Shown here one piece after another: positions 26,344 to 34,418 of a stretch of DNA of 61,095 bases. The position numbers and the translations under genes were made by a program. Under the pieces are notes generated by a model, which made no database searches, was not told the origin of the DNA, and was given only the letters and a program-made list of their open reading frames with translations. The stretch's first letter is position 1. Every line of letters starts with the position of its first letter. Source of the DNA: Lachnospiraceae bacterium (GTDB lineage Bacteria; Bacillota; Clostridia; Lachnospirales; Lachnospiraceae); NCBI GenBank assembly GCA_017526985.1, contig JAFXQR010000005.1, positions 1 to 61,095 on the forward strand, read 5' to 3'.

Positions 26344-27216
26344 TTACAAACTTCCGCCACATCTGGAACAAGCCCGCTTTCCGCCCACCTGCGAAATGGG
26401 GATCTCATATACCGTGCGTTTCAGACCGCTGCATCCCAAAGAGGTGTGATAGCGGTCACCTTCTTTTGTAATGTAATAGGTCTCCTGCGCCGAAAAACGC
26501 TGTCCGCAGTACTCACATGCCTGATATATCGCCCCGGCTGTGTTACGGCAGTCCCCAACCTGTTCCGCCGATACCGCCTGTATTGACAGATCCAAATGGG
26601 TACAGCTCCGGCTCAGGTGATACACCGTTCCGGTCTCCGTCACATAGACCATCCGCTCTTCCGCCTCCCCGGCAGCACTGCCCACCGCAAAGCCGGTCCA
26701 GGCATGCGTCCTGGCACGATTTACGAGCAGCTGCTCCGGAATGCCGAATACATTGCAGCGCGGCTCGATGCGGGAGGTTGCGATCAGATCCACCATATCG
26801 TCCTGCACCAGCACACGGGAACGCCACAAACCGATCTCTCCCTGTACGCCCATCTGACGGCGATACGCCTGCGACACACGCTCCTGCAATGCACTCGAAA
26901 CATATACATCTGCCAGCACCGTGGCCGCCATACCTTCCACATTTTCGCCTGCAGCACTGCCACCGTTTGCCGCATCCTGCGTTTCCTGTGTCTCCTGCGC
27001 CTGTGCAGCCTGCGGTTTTTCCAGCAAACACTCCGCCGACGCATAGAGAGCGATCTGCTTGCCGATCCGGCACAATTCCCGATCCATTGTCATGGAATAA
27101 TGCAGCATCTCCATCACGGAAAGCAATGCCAGAAAGAAAAACAGATATAAGGGCAACGCCACCGCAGCTTCCAATGTGAGGCTGGCATGACAGCTTCTTA
27201 CCAGATACTTACGCAT
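26344..27216 (-). CDS. TadE-like pseudopilin with two C-terminal Cys/His modules
   Basis: This 290-residue protein opens MRKYLVRSCHASLTLEAAVALPLYLFFFLALL, a TadE-type helix with the L-E-A motif. An Ala/Gln-rich linker follows at about 68-95. The C-terminal 100 residues contain the same unit twice: VYVTETGTVYHLSRSC with ACEYCG (His200, Cys205, Cys235, Cys238), then YYITKEGDRYHTSLGC with ACSRCG (His257, Cys262, Cys283, Cys286). Units of this form look like small zinc-binding modules. They would lie outside the membrane. It overlaps the preceding DUF5702 gene by 8 bp. Confidence 0.8.
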   Translation of the reverse strand: MRKYLVRSCHASLTLEAAVALPLYLFFFLALLSVMEMLHYSMTMDRELCRIGKQIALYASAECLLEKPQAAQAQETQETQDAANGGSAAGENVEGMAATVLADVYVSSALQERVSQAYRRQMGVQGEIGLWRSRVLVQDDMVDLIATSRIEPRCNVFGIPEQLLVNRARTHAWTGFAVGSAAGEAEERMVYVTETGTVYHLSRSCTHLDLSIQAVSAEQVGDCRNTAGAIYQACEYCGQRFSAQETYYITKEGDRYHTSLGCSGLKRTVYEIPISQVGGKRACSRCGGSL

Positions 27217-28726
27217 ATCGGAATCTCCTTTCCATCAAAAAGGTGTATCCGTAACTGCTGCGAAAGACCAGTTGTACTGCCGCCCCCGCCACGCAGTCAT
27301 CCAGTCGAAACTGCTCATAACCCGGGATCTTCCGGATGTCCATCTCCACCACATTCATGCAGCGGTTCCGTTTTTGCTGTGCCGGTGTGAGATACAACAG
27401 CAGCCGCAGATGGTCTTTATAGTTGAGTCCGTGCCCACTCTCTATTGCACCATCCGCCGCATCCATTCCCGTAGAAATTCCCATAGAAAGCGCGCTGCCA
27501 AGACTTAAGTTCCAGTCACTGTGTTCCTTGATCAGCGGGATCCTGCCACCCGAAAACAGGATGCGCACATCCGCCAGACTCTCCGCATAGATCCATGCCG
27601 CCGCGATCACCGCTTCAAAGAGTGGTTCACACTCCGGCATAAAACATACAAAAGAAAGTCCCGCTGCCATTGCCTTACTCTCTGCCTGCAGTACTGTATC
27701 CCCTGCGTAATGTACCCCGTTGGCTCCGCCACGAAACAAAAGCAGCCGGTGTGCCACCGCCTTCAGATTCTCCGCATCATTATCGTGTCCCATGGCGATG
27801 TATTCGATCTCATATTGCAGATGACTATTCTCTTTTGCTTCCGTATAACAACCGCATTTTTCCATCACAAATTCGTTGAACAGCAGCTGCTCCGCCAGCG
27901 TATTTCTCTCTTCCCAGTCTTCCGGGCAGCCATCTCCTTTCACCAGGCTGCGCCGGTCCACACCCCACTCTGCTGCAAAAGCTGCCTGTGATACCGGCTC
28001 CTTACAGACCAGAGAAAGGATCCCGCCGGAAGAGACTGCACGAACATTTGCAGCCGGATCGTCCTTTGCCGGCGGATGCCAGTCGCTTTCGATCTCATTG
28101 CCCGCTTCATCGTATACCGGTTCCGGCTCCGGCACTTCGATAGCATTCACCGCCCCCTGCGACGAGGCGCAGTCCTCTTCGATATCACTTTCATACAAAC
28201 GCTGCGATGTGGATGTAGCGATCATATCCTGCACATCCGCCACATACGCCAGCCCGTATTTTTCCAACATGGCCGAGATCACCAGATACTCAAATACAGC
28301 TCCCTCTTCATCCGTTGCCCTGGATACGCTAACGATCTCTGCCGATTCCAGTGTCAGTCCCAGCAGATCCCGATCCGTAAACAGATATGTTCCCTTCGAC
28401 GGTTGCAGGTTGTAGGAAAGATACTCTTCCAGATGTTCCAGCATATGATCCAGCGATCCGCTGCCCGTATCGTATGCCGTATCGATCAACAACAGATCAT
28501 ATTGTTTCAACAGTTCCCGGTTATATTCCGAAAGCAGGGAATCCGCCATCAGATCTGCCGCACATTCCAGCCGCAGCTTGATCGCACTGATCCTTGCTCC
28601 TTCGATCATAGTTAAGATGAGCGGTATCATCACCGCCAGCATCAGCGTCAGATACAGACTGACCGCTGCGTTTTCCGAATGAGCTTCCGTCTGTTTTTTC
28701 ACTTGTTCATTTTTCTTTCTGTCCAT
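27209..28726 (-). CDS. DUF5702-type exported protein of the Tad locus
   Basis: From the ATG at 28724-28726 (AGGAAAAACAA ahead) the product has 505 residues. After a basic, Asn/Lys-rich start there is one membrane helix (SLYLTLMLAVMIPLILTMI) with the TadG-like E-G-A-R block just after it, then a large extracytoplasmic part. DUF5702 proteins sit in clostridial Tad operons in the place of TadG. The C terminus ends in a second pseudopilin-like strand region. A TTG 15 nt upstream is an alternative start. It lies between flp and the Cys/His TadE gene. Confidence 0.8.
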   Translation of the reverse strand: MDRKKNEQVKKQTEAHSENAAVSLYLTLMLAVMIPLILTMIEGARISAIKLRLECAADLMADSLLSEYNRELLKQYDLLLIDTAYDTGSGSLDHMLEHLEEYLSYNLQPSKGTYLFTDRDLLGLTLESAEIVSVSRATDEEGAVFEYLVISAMLEKYGLAYVADVQDMIATSTSQRLYESDIEEDCASSQGAVNAIEVPEPEPVYDEAGNEIESDWHPPAKDDPAANVRAVSSGGILSLVCKEPVSQAAFAAEWGVDRRSLVKGDGCPEDWEERNTLAEQLLFNEFVMEKCGCYTEAKENSHLQYEIEYIAMGHDNDAENLKAVAHRLLLFRGGANGVHYAGDTVLQAESKAMAAGLSFVCFMPECEPLFEAVIAAAWIYAESLADVRILFSGGRIPLIKEHSDWNLSLGSALSMGISTGMDAADGAIESGHGLNYKDHLRLLLYLTPAQQKRNRCMNVVEMDIRKIPGYEQFRLDDCVAGAAVQLVFRSSYGYTFLMERRFRYA

Positions 28727-28741
28727 TTGTTTTTCCTGCAA

Positions 28742-28770
28742 AAGACTGCCGGGCCCGATGCTGCCGGCAG
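28742..28770 (-). terminator. Hairpin after flp, probable partial terminator
   Basis: CTGCCGG (28746-28752) can pair with CCGGCAG (28764-28770), and on the minus strand the stem is followed by TCTTTTG. The short T tract suggests an attenuating or RNA-stabilising hairpin rather than full termination. It would let the Flp pilin be made in excess over the downstream genes. Confidence 0.4.
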
Positions 28771-28806
28771 CCTCCTTTTGGTCCCATTGCTTTTTGATTA
28801 TTCTAT

Positions 28807-28992
28807 TTATCTTGTTACTTCCGTTGATTTGGAAACGATACTGTCAAAGAGATCATTGACGATCGATATGATCTGATTCTTAAAGATCAAAACCAATCCC
28901 ACCAGCACCACGATGATCAGGATCACTTCTACCGTACCCATACCTTCCTCATCGCAAAAGTATTCTCCGACACTTTTTTTGATCAGCTCCAT
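28807..28992 (-). CDS. flp: Flp1-family type IVb pilin
   Basis: This 61-residue protein reads MELIKKSVGEYFCDEEGMGTVEVILIIVVLVGLVLIFKNQI and so on. The G-M-G-T-V-E-V block ahead of one hydrophobic helix is the Flp1 signature, with cleavage expected after the Gly and the Glu at mature position 5. The remainder is a short amphipathic tail. An AAGGAGGAG site lies 8 nt before the ATG. It is the major pilin of the Tad filament and sits between tadC and the DUF5702 gene, with its own small intergenic gaps. Confidence 0.9.
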   Translation of the reverse strand: MELIKKSVGEYFCDEEGMGTVEVILIIVVLVGLVLIFKNQIISIVNDLFDSIVSKSTEVTR

Positions 28993-29079
28993 TTTCCGCT
29001 CCTCCTTTCTTATCTGTTCTTATGGAAAATCCTTCCGCCTCCTGTCGCATCTCTTTCTCCCACGGTAAGCCCGCCTACC

Positions 29080-30555
29080 TCAGATCGACACAAAAGCCGG
29101 AACGATGATCACCACCATCACGATGGCCAGCATCAGGATCATCGGGACCAGCAGCCTGGTTCCCGCTTCCTCCCCCAGGGTCTTTGCCCTGCTGCGGCGT
29201 TCCTCCAACGCATCCTCCGTTTCTTTGCGAAGGGATTCCAGAAAACCTTTGGCACCCAGTTTTACATTCTGTTCCAGCAAAGACACCAGTTTCACATATT
29301 TCTGCAGGCGGCAGCGCTTCGCAAAATGCCGGTATGCCTGCAGCTCACTGACGCCGCTCTCCATTTCCCGCAGTGCCAGCACCATCTCTTCATACACATA
29401 TCGTTTTTTTGGCGCCTCACCTTTCCTCAGATACTCCTGTGCCAGCTTTTTCCATGCCAGCCGCACCGTCATTCCCGCACCGATATACAACGATAGTTTG
29501 CTGATCACTTCCGGATAATCTTCCGTCATCTGCGCGTCGCGCTCTTTCACCTGCTTTTCCAGATCGTTATCCTTCCCCCACCAGACCGCTGCAACGGCCG
29601 CCAATACCAGCAGGAGCAGCACCAGCAGTGAACTCTTCTTTTCTTCTCTCCAGACGATCTCGATACCATCCACTTCCATCGGCAACCGGTACTGCTCCGC
29701 ATCCCTGCTGCTCTCATCCGACAAACGCAGGGCTTCTTCCAGACTTTGCCGCAGCTTTTCCGCTCCCTGCAATTCCCTTGGCCACACCATCACTGAAAAC
29801 TGATGCTCCGCTTCCAGATCATCACAGCAGATCTTTGCTTTCAGCGTAAGCACCGCTCCTTCCGACGGAATGTCCTCTTTCAGCTGCCCCATCCGGTTGA
29901 TCAGAGTGTGATCACTGTACTCCCAGGTAACGGAAAAAGGATATCCGTCCAGCGTCTCCTTAAGATCCAGATCACTGCATACATGATCCGCACTTTCATT
30001 TTTGGCCAGCACTGCCGCCTCCAACGCCGTCTCAAATGCCGGCAGCATATCCCGCAACTCCTCTTCGGTATACGAGCGCTGCTGCACCGGCACTTGGATC
30101 ACTTCCTCCGTTCCCTCTCCGAGATCTGCGGTCAGTTCCACCGTATAACTGCCCTTTCCGTAAGGCCGCCGCATCAGCGCGGATCCGTCCTGCAGCTCTG
30201 TATCCTGTGATTCCCGGTACGAAAGCAATAGTCCGAACAGCACTCCCACCCCCAGCAATAACAGACACAATCCCGTCTTTTGCACAAACTGTAATTGCGC
30301 CTGTCGCTGCGCATCCCCGGCCGGATCCAGCAGACGGATGTTTTCCGTATTTTTCCGAAAGATCCTCTCTGCCGTTTTTTCAAACCTGCCCCCCTTTTGC
30401 CTTTGCGCTTGCAGCCACCGGAGCAGGTATACCGCCATCCGGTAAAAGGGCTTTGTCACAGCCGATGCCCCGCATTCCGCAGGCACCTCTTCCTTTCGCG
30501 CGCAAATTCCCAATACTATCAGAAATAACAAGATCACCACTGCGCTCCACACCAT
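29080..30555 (-). CDS. tadC: TadC-like platform protein with large extracytoplasmic insert
   Basis: From the ATG at 30553-30555 (GGAGG 8 nt upstream) the product has 491 residues, against about 300 for ordinary TadC. Membrane helices are seen at about 3-18, 94-112, 309-326 and 468-489. The T2SSF domain occupies 330-470. Residues 115-305 form an extra domain between helices 2 and 3. Its second half (FSVTWEYSDHTLINR, then GAVLTLKAKICCDDLEAEHQF) resembles an atrophied bacterial Ig-like fold. The insert should face the cell wall. An ATG 15 nt upstream is a less likely start. Confidence 0.8.
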   Translation of the reverse strand: MVWSAVVILLFLIVLGICARKEEVPAECGASAVTKPFYRMAVYLLRWLQAQRQKGGRFEKTAERIFRKNTENIRLLDPAGDAQRQAQLQFVQKTGLCLLLLGVGVLFGLLLSYRESQDTELQDGSALMRRPYGKGSYTVELTADLGEGTEEVIQVPVQQRSYTEEELRDMLPAFETALEAAVLAKNESADHVCSDLDLKETLDGYPFSVTWEYSDHTLINRMGQLKEDIPSEGAVLTLKAKICCDDLEAEHQFSVMVWPRELQGAEKLRQSLEEALRLSDESSRDAEQYRLPMEVDGIEIVWREEKKSSLLVLLLLVLAAVAAVWWGKDNDLEKQVKERDAQMTEDYPEVISKLSLYIGAGMTVRLAWKKLAQEYLRKGEAPKKRYVYEEMVLALREMESGVSELQAYRHFAKRCRLQKYVKLVSLLEQNVKLGAKGFLESLRKETEDALEERRSRAKTLGEEAGTRLLVPMILMLAIVMVVIIVPAFVSI

Positions 30556-30576
30556 TTTCTTTTCCTCCATGTCCTA

Positions 30577-31386
30577 TCAATACGCAATATCCAGAATCTT
30601 TTCCGCCAGCAGATACGCCGCGAGATACACCACCAGCAATACACTCATCAGCAATACCCCAAAGGCATTGTGATACAGAGCATTGAAAAATCCCGGTGTG
30701 GTCGCATCAATGTAGAGAATGATCCCAAAAGGCACCAGATCCATGATCTTCTGCTCCATCTTTTTGACACTGATGGTTGTGGCGATCTCCCTGCGAACTT
30801 CGATCTTTTCGCTGATCAGATCTGCCGTATTTTTCAAAATTCCCGGCAGATCCCCACCGCTGCGCTTGGCGATCCGGAACACCTCCGCAAAATCTTTTAT
30901 ATCCTGACTGTGGGAACGCTCTGCCAGATCCTTCAGCACATCCTCCAGATTTTTGTTATTGCGCAGTTCCCGGTTGATGTGCTGCAATTCCTCGCAGATC
31001 ATTGCCCCCGCTCCATACAGAAGCCGCAGATCCTCCTGGGCATGTAAAAATGCGTTTTCGATCGAGTATCCTGCCTGCAATCCTGCGATCACCGCACGCA
31101 TCATTTCCCGAAACTGCAGCAGCAGTTCTTCTTTTCTCTTTTTCACAAACGATCTTCGTCGGTACAAAAGATATGGCAGAAGTGCCGGAAGCAGCAGAAC
31201 TAATACGATCCATGAACGATAGAATACATACGAAAACAATGCCAGGATACCGATCCCCTGCAACAGCACAGATGCGGTCTCCGTCTTCGTCAGGCGATAA
31301 GCATCATAGTCCGGCGGCCCGGAGTTTTTCGGTGTGCTGCAGGGAATTGCATTTCGCAAGCACTCCCTGAATCTTTCCATGCTCAT
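30577..31386 (-). CDS. tadB: TadB-like platform protein
   Basis: From the ATG at 31384-31386 the product has 269 residues with an AGGAGGAAGGAG ribosome site just ahead. Two helices near residues 45-80 are followed by the T2SSF domain (EELLLQFREMMRAVIAGLQAG, then FAEVFRIAKRSGGDLPGIL) and two C-terminal helices. With TadC it forms the inner-membrane platform of the Flp system. It overlaps the end of tadA by 83 bp, an unusually long overlap, because its ribosome site lies inside tadA. An earlier ATG at 31410 has no ribosome site. Confidence 0.88.
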   Translation of the reverse strand: MSMERFRECLRNAIPCSTPKNSGPPDYDAYRLTKTETASVLLQGIGILALFSYVFYRSWIVLVLLLPALLPYLLYRRRSFVKKRKEELLLQFREMMRAVIAGLQAGYSIENAFLHAQEDLRLLYGAGAMICEELQHINRELRNNKNLEDVLKDLAERSHSQDIKDFAEVFRIAKRSGGDLPGILKNTADLISEKIEVRREIATTISVKKMEQKIMDLVPFGIILYIDATTPGFFNALYHNAFGVLLMSVLLVVYLAAYLLAEKILDIAY

Positions 31387-32521
31387 CTTCTCCTTCCTCC
31401 TGAAACTCATACAAAATCGAGGTTTCGATCTGATCCTCCACGCAGTCCAGGATCTCCACGACCTGCAATACTTTACGGCTTTTATCCCGCAGCCGTCCCA
31501 GATGCACGATCACATCGATCCCGCTGGCCAATTGTCCCCGGATCGCCGACAGTGGCAGATCCATCCCCATCAGGATCATGGTCTCCAAACGGCTCAGCAT
31601 ATCGGCCGCACTGTTAGCATGACCGGTAGACAGAGAACCGTCATGGCCTGTATTCATAGCCTGGATCATGTCCAGCGCCTCGCTCCCGCGCACCTCTCCC
31701 ACCACAATACGGTCCGGTCTCATGCGCAGGCTGGACTTGATCAGATCCCGCATGGTGATCTCCTTACAACCTTCCACATTGGCATTTCTGGTCTCCAGCC
31801 GCACCAGGTTGGGTACCCCCAGGATCTGTAATTCCGCGCTATCTTCGATCGTGATAATTCTTTCGTCTTTGGGAATAAAATTGGAAAGTGCATTGAGAAA
31901 GGTGGTCTTGCCGCTGCCGGTTCCGCCGCTGATAAAGATGTTGTATCCGGCGATCACGAGTTGCCTGAGAAAATCGATCACTTCCTGCGAGATCGCACCA
32001 AAGCGTTTTAAATCTTCCATGGTGATCGGTTTTTCCGGAAAGCGGCGGATCGTTACGATCGGTCCGTTTAGCGCGATGGGTGCCAACACCACATTGACAC
32101 GGGATCCGTTTTCCAGTCTGGCATCCACGATCGGCGAGGCTTCGTTGACCGTACGGTTGCATTTGGCCACGATCTGCTGTATGACATCCTCCAGTTTTTC
32201 GGTGGAGGAAAACTGTTTTTCCCATTGGTATAACCTTCCGTTCCTTTCGATAAATATATGGTCTTTGCCGTTGATCATGATCTCCGTGACTTTCGGATCA
32301 TCCGTCAGTTCCTGCAGGATATCCAACCGCCGGATGGCATAAAACAGTTCTTTTGACAGTTCCTGTTTTTCCTTCAGTGACAGCCCCCACTGTCTGGCAT
32401 TCTGCAGGATCGCCGTGTCCACGATCTCCCGCACTTCCTCATCTTCCATCTCCCGTGCGTAACTGATCTGTTCCAGGATCTGCTCCCGCAGCATCTCGCG
32501 GATCTTCGTCAGATCTTTCAT
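31304..32521 (-). CDS. tadA: TadA/CpaF-type secretion ATPase
   Basis: This 405-residue ATPase drives Flp pilus assembly. Walker A is GGTGSGKTT, Walker B/Asp box lies in ERIITIEDSAELQI, and the His/Arg box appears as MRPDRIVVGEVRG and GHDGSLSTGHANS, all as in CpaF. The N-terminal region carries the usual CpaF helical domain. GGGAGG lies ahead of the ATG, which overlaps the TadZ stop by 4 bp (ATGA). The C-terminal 25 residues are coded by DNA that also contains the start of tadB. Confidence 0.95.
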   Translation of the reverse strand: MKDLTKIREMLREQILEQISYAREMEDEEVREIVDTAILQNARQWGLSLKEKQELSKELFYAIRRLDILQELTDDPKVTEIMINGKDHIFIERNGRLYQWEKQFSSTEKLEDVIQQIVAKCNRTVNEASPIVDARLENGSRVNVVLAPIALNGPIVTIRRFPEKPITMEDLKRFGAISQEVIDFLRQLVIAGYNIFISGGTGSGKTTFLNALSNFIPKDERIITIEDSAELQILGVPNLVRLETRNANVEGCKEITMRDLIKSSLRMRPDRIVVGEVRGSEALDMIQAMNTGHDGSLSTGHANSAADMLSRLETMILMGMDLPLSAIRGQLASGIDVIVHLGRLRDKSRKVLQVVEILDCVEDQIETSILYEFQEEGEDEHGKIQGVLAKCNSLQHTEKLRAAGL

Positions 32522-33549
32522 GCATATTCCTCCCGGACCAGCTCTCTTACATATACCGCCATCTCACTGCGGGGTAGTTCTTCCGTTGCGCTCAAACTCT
32601 TTTGGAATACCGGCAGATCACATTTCGTCGTATTCTGCAGCACATCTTCGTAATCCAGCTTCCGCAGCAGTTCCTCGTAATGCGCCATACGGGTCTGCGA
32701 CATTTCTTCCCCGTTGCTGAGGGTATAGACTTTTGCGCATTGCCGCAAAATATTCAGTACACCGTGTATGTTTTCCGAAAGGTCCAGCAGAATGTAATCG
32801 TAGTGCCCCATCTCCTGTAAGGTCTTTAGCAACAACATCCAGCTGTCCTCCCGGATCTCTCCAAGGTCTACAAAGGAAAATGCAGGTGAAACATAATCCA
32901 GGCCATTCCAATTACCCACCATGCTTTCCAGTTTGTAGACCAGCCGCTCCCTACCGCCTTCCATATAGTAGACCAGATCTGTCAGGTCTCTGCCATCGGT
33001 TGCTTCCAGCAATTTCGACAGCCCGGAAAACGATTCAAAATTTAAATACAACACATTGGCCTGTCGGGATAAGTGTTGTCCCAATAATACGGAAAACGAA
33101 GACTGCAGTTCCCTGCACGCCGGAGAAAAGATACCGATCAGACTCCCTTTCTGTCGACCGTGGCCATAAGGCACCACTCCTTTTTCATTTTCCGTGAAAC
33201 CATCTGATATATGTTCGGAGAAGAACTCCATGATCTGCTGCCGGATCCGGTCGCCGGACTGATATTTCCAGATATAGTCCGTAACCTGCGGCAATTCTTC
33301 CGCTCCTTTCAGTAACAGCATCTGCATTTCTTTCACCCCTGCCTTCTGCAGTTTTTCATAAAACGCTTCCCCCGCAAGGATCAGCCGGTATTTTTCCGCC
33401 ATCTCTCCGATCTTTTCTTCCGCGATCCTTTCCGGCTCCGTAAAAACACTGATCGCAAATGGAAAAGCATCGCGCTGTTCCAGTAATTCCTGCAGACGAT
33501 ATACATATTTTCCGTCCGTATCGCAGATCGCCATCTGTTCTTTTTTCAT
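32518..33549 (-). CDS. tadZ: TadZ/CpaE-like protein with lost Walker A motif
   Basis: From the ATG at 33547-33549 (AGAGAGG ahead) the product has 343 residues. The N-terminal receiver-like domain (MAICDTDGKYVYRLQELL) and the C-terminal ParA/MinD-like fold (NVLYLNFESFSGLS, HYDYILLDLSE) match TadZ. The place of the deviant Walker A is GIFSPACRELQSSF, with no Gly-Lys-Thr/Ser, so ATP hydrolysis is unlikely. TadZ proteins mark the pole or assembly site for TadA. It lies directly ahead of tadA with coupled translation. A TTG 6 nt upstream is the other possible start. Confidence 0.82.
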   Translation of the reverse strand: MKKEQMAICDTDGKYVYRLQELLEQRDAFPFAISVFTEPERIAEEKIGEMAEKYRLILAGEAFYEKLQKAGVKEMQMLLLKGAEELPQVTDYIWKYQSGDRIRQQIMEFFSEHISDGFTENEKGVVPYGHGRQKGSLIGIFSPACRELQSSFSVLLGQHLSRQANVLYLNFESFSGLSKLLEATDGRDLTDLVYYMEGGRERLVYKLESMVGNWNGLDYVSPAFSFVDLGEIREDSWMLLLKTLQEMGHYDYILLDLSENIHGVLNILRQCAKVYTLSNGEEMSQTRMAHYEELLRKLDYEDVLQNTTKCDLPVFQKSLSATEELPRSEMAVYVRELVREEYA

Positions 33550-33610
33550 AAACAACCTCTCTTTCTGATCTTTTGTTTTATTTTGGGCTTACTTTTCTTC
33601 TGAACTGCAT

Positions 33611-34048
33611 TTACATCCAATACCGCACACCATAGATGATCACGGAACACAGGATCGGTATGCTGTAATGGATCCCTGTAGGTCCTTTGCGTTTTCTTTT
33701 TTGTTTTGTTTCCCGCAGGATCTTTCCTGCGCCGATCATTACTGCCAAAAATAGGGAATACAGAAGGATCGTTGCGGCTGTTTGCAGGCCGAGAAGCGCC
33801 GCAAGCGCACACAACAGTTTTCCGTCACCACCGCGCAATGCACGCAGACGGAACAACAGAAATGTCACAAGAAACATCAGTACCACATCTTTCATCACAC
33901 CGATGAGTCCCGACGGACCGGCACGCTCCAGAGCAATCAGCATCCCGGCCGTCAGTCCCGTCAGCGTCAAGGCATTTGGTATCTTATCCGTCATCAGGTC
34001 TGCCGTAACCGATGTCGTGAGAAGACACGCGATCAATACCGCAAACAT
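33611..34048 (-). CDS. tadV: A24-type prepilin peptidase of the Tad locus
   Basis: From the second ATG (34046-34048), which lies 6 nt behind GGAGG, the product has 145 residues and about five membrane helices. The catalytic aspartates are Asp17 in DLMTDKIPN and Asp75 in RGGDGK. It should cleave the Flp and TadE leaders. It is the first gene of the Tad operon. The type IV pilus operon has no peptidase of its own, so this or the second enzyme may serve both systems. Confidence 0.88.
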   Translation of the reverse strand: MFAVLIACLLTTSVTADLMTDKIPNALTLTGLTAGMLIALERAGPSGLIGVMKDVVLMFLVTFLLFRLRALRGGDGKLLCALAALLGLQTAATILLYSLFLAVMIGAGKILRETKQKRKRKGPTGIHYSIPILCSVIIYGVRYWM

Positions 34049-34365
34049 AAGCATCCTCCGAAATCATAAAATTGCACACTAAAAAACACGCATTTACACA
34101 ATCCGTTTCCACATTGTCTGAATTCCTAATCAATAACAACGCAAAAACAAATAACACAATACCTATTCAGTTACTCCTACTTTTAAAGCAAAACTTTCAT
34201 CAATTGGGATTCTGCTGATGAACTATCCGATATCGGATGCAACAGATCGCCGCAGTTGACTCTGCCTTGACAAGAACGAATGATAGCACAGGAAGATTTT
34301 TTTGACAATAGGTTTTATCGACAACTTTTCAACAACTTTTTCAACATTTTGAATTATGAGTAAAC
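34049..34365. other. Long leader and promoter region of the Tad operon
   Basis: No gene is seen in this 317-bp stretch. It holds the Tad promoter (34280-34308), a perfect 14-bp palindrome ATCCGATATCGGAT (34225-34238) about 40 bp after the likely start point, and a leader of over 200 nt with no riboswitch fold that I can name. Upstream lies a run of TTCAACA-type direct repeats (about 34321-34348). Confidence 0.55.
34280..34308 (-). promoter_or_regulatory. Probable Tad operon promoter
   Basis: On the minus strand TTGTCA (34303-34308), a 17-bp spacer and TATCAT (34280-34285). The start point would be near 34273, about 225 nt upstream of tadV. Confidence 0.6.
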
Positions 34366-34395
34366 TATAAAAAGACGGCCCGTTTCCGAACCGTC
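34366..34395 (-). terminator. Terminator of the cytidylate-kinase-like gene
   Basis: A 9-bp stem with two G-T pairs (34374-34382 with 34387-34395, GAAA loop) is followed on the minus strand by CTTTTTATA. It lies 24 bp past the stop of the kinase-like gene and isolates it from the Tad operon. Confidence 0.8.
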
Positions 34396-34418
34396 TTCAT
34401 CACAATTATTTGTTTTAT

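Noticed and set aside
34049-34275. c-di-GMP riboswitch in the Tad leader
   Set aside because: I looked for the conserved GEMM-I and GEMM-II core elements and found neither in recognisable form.
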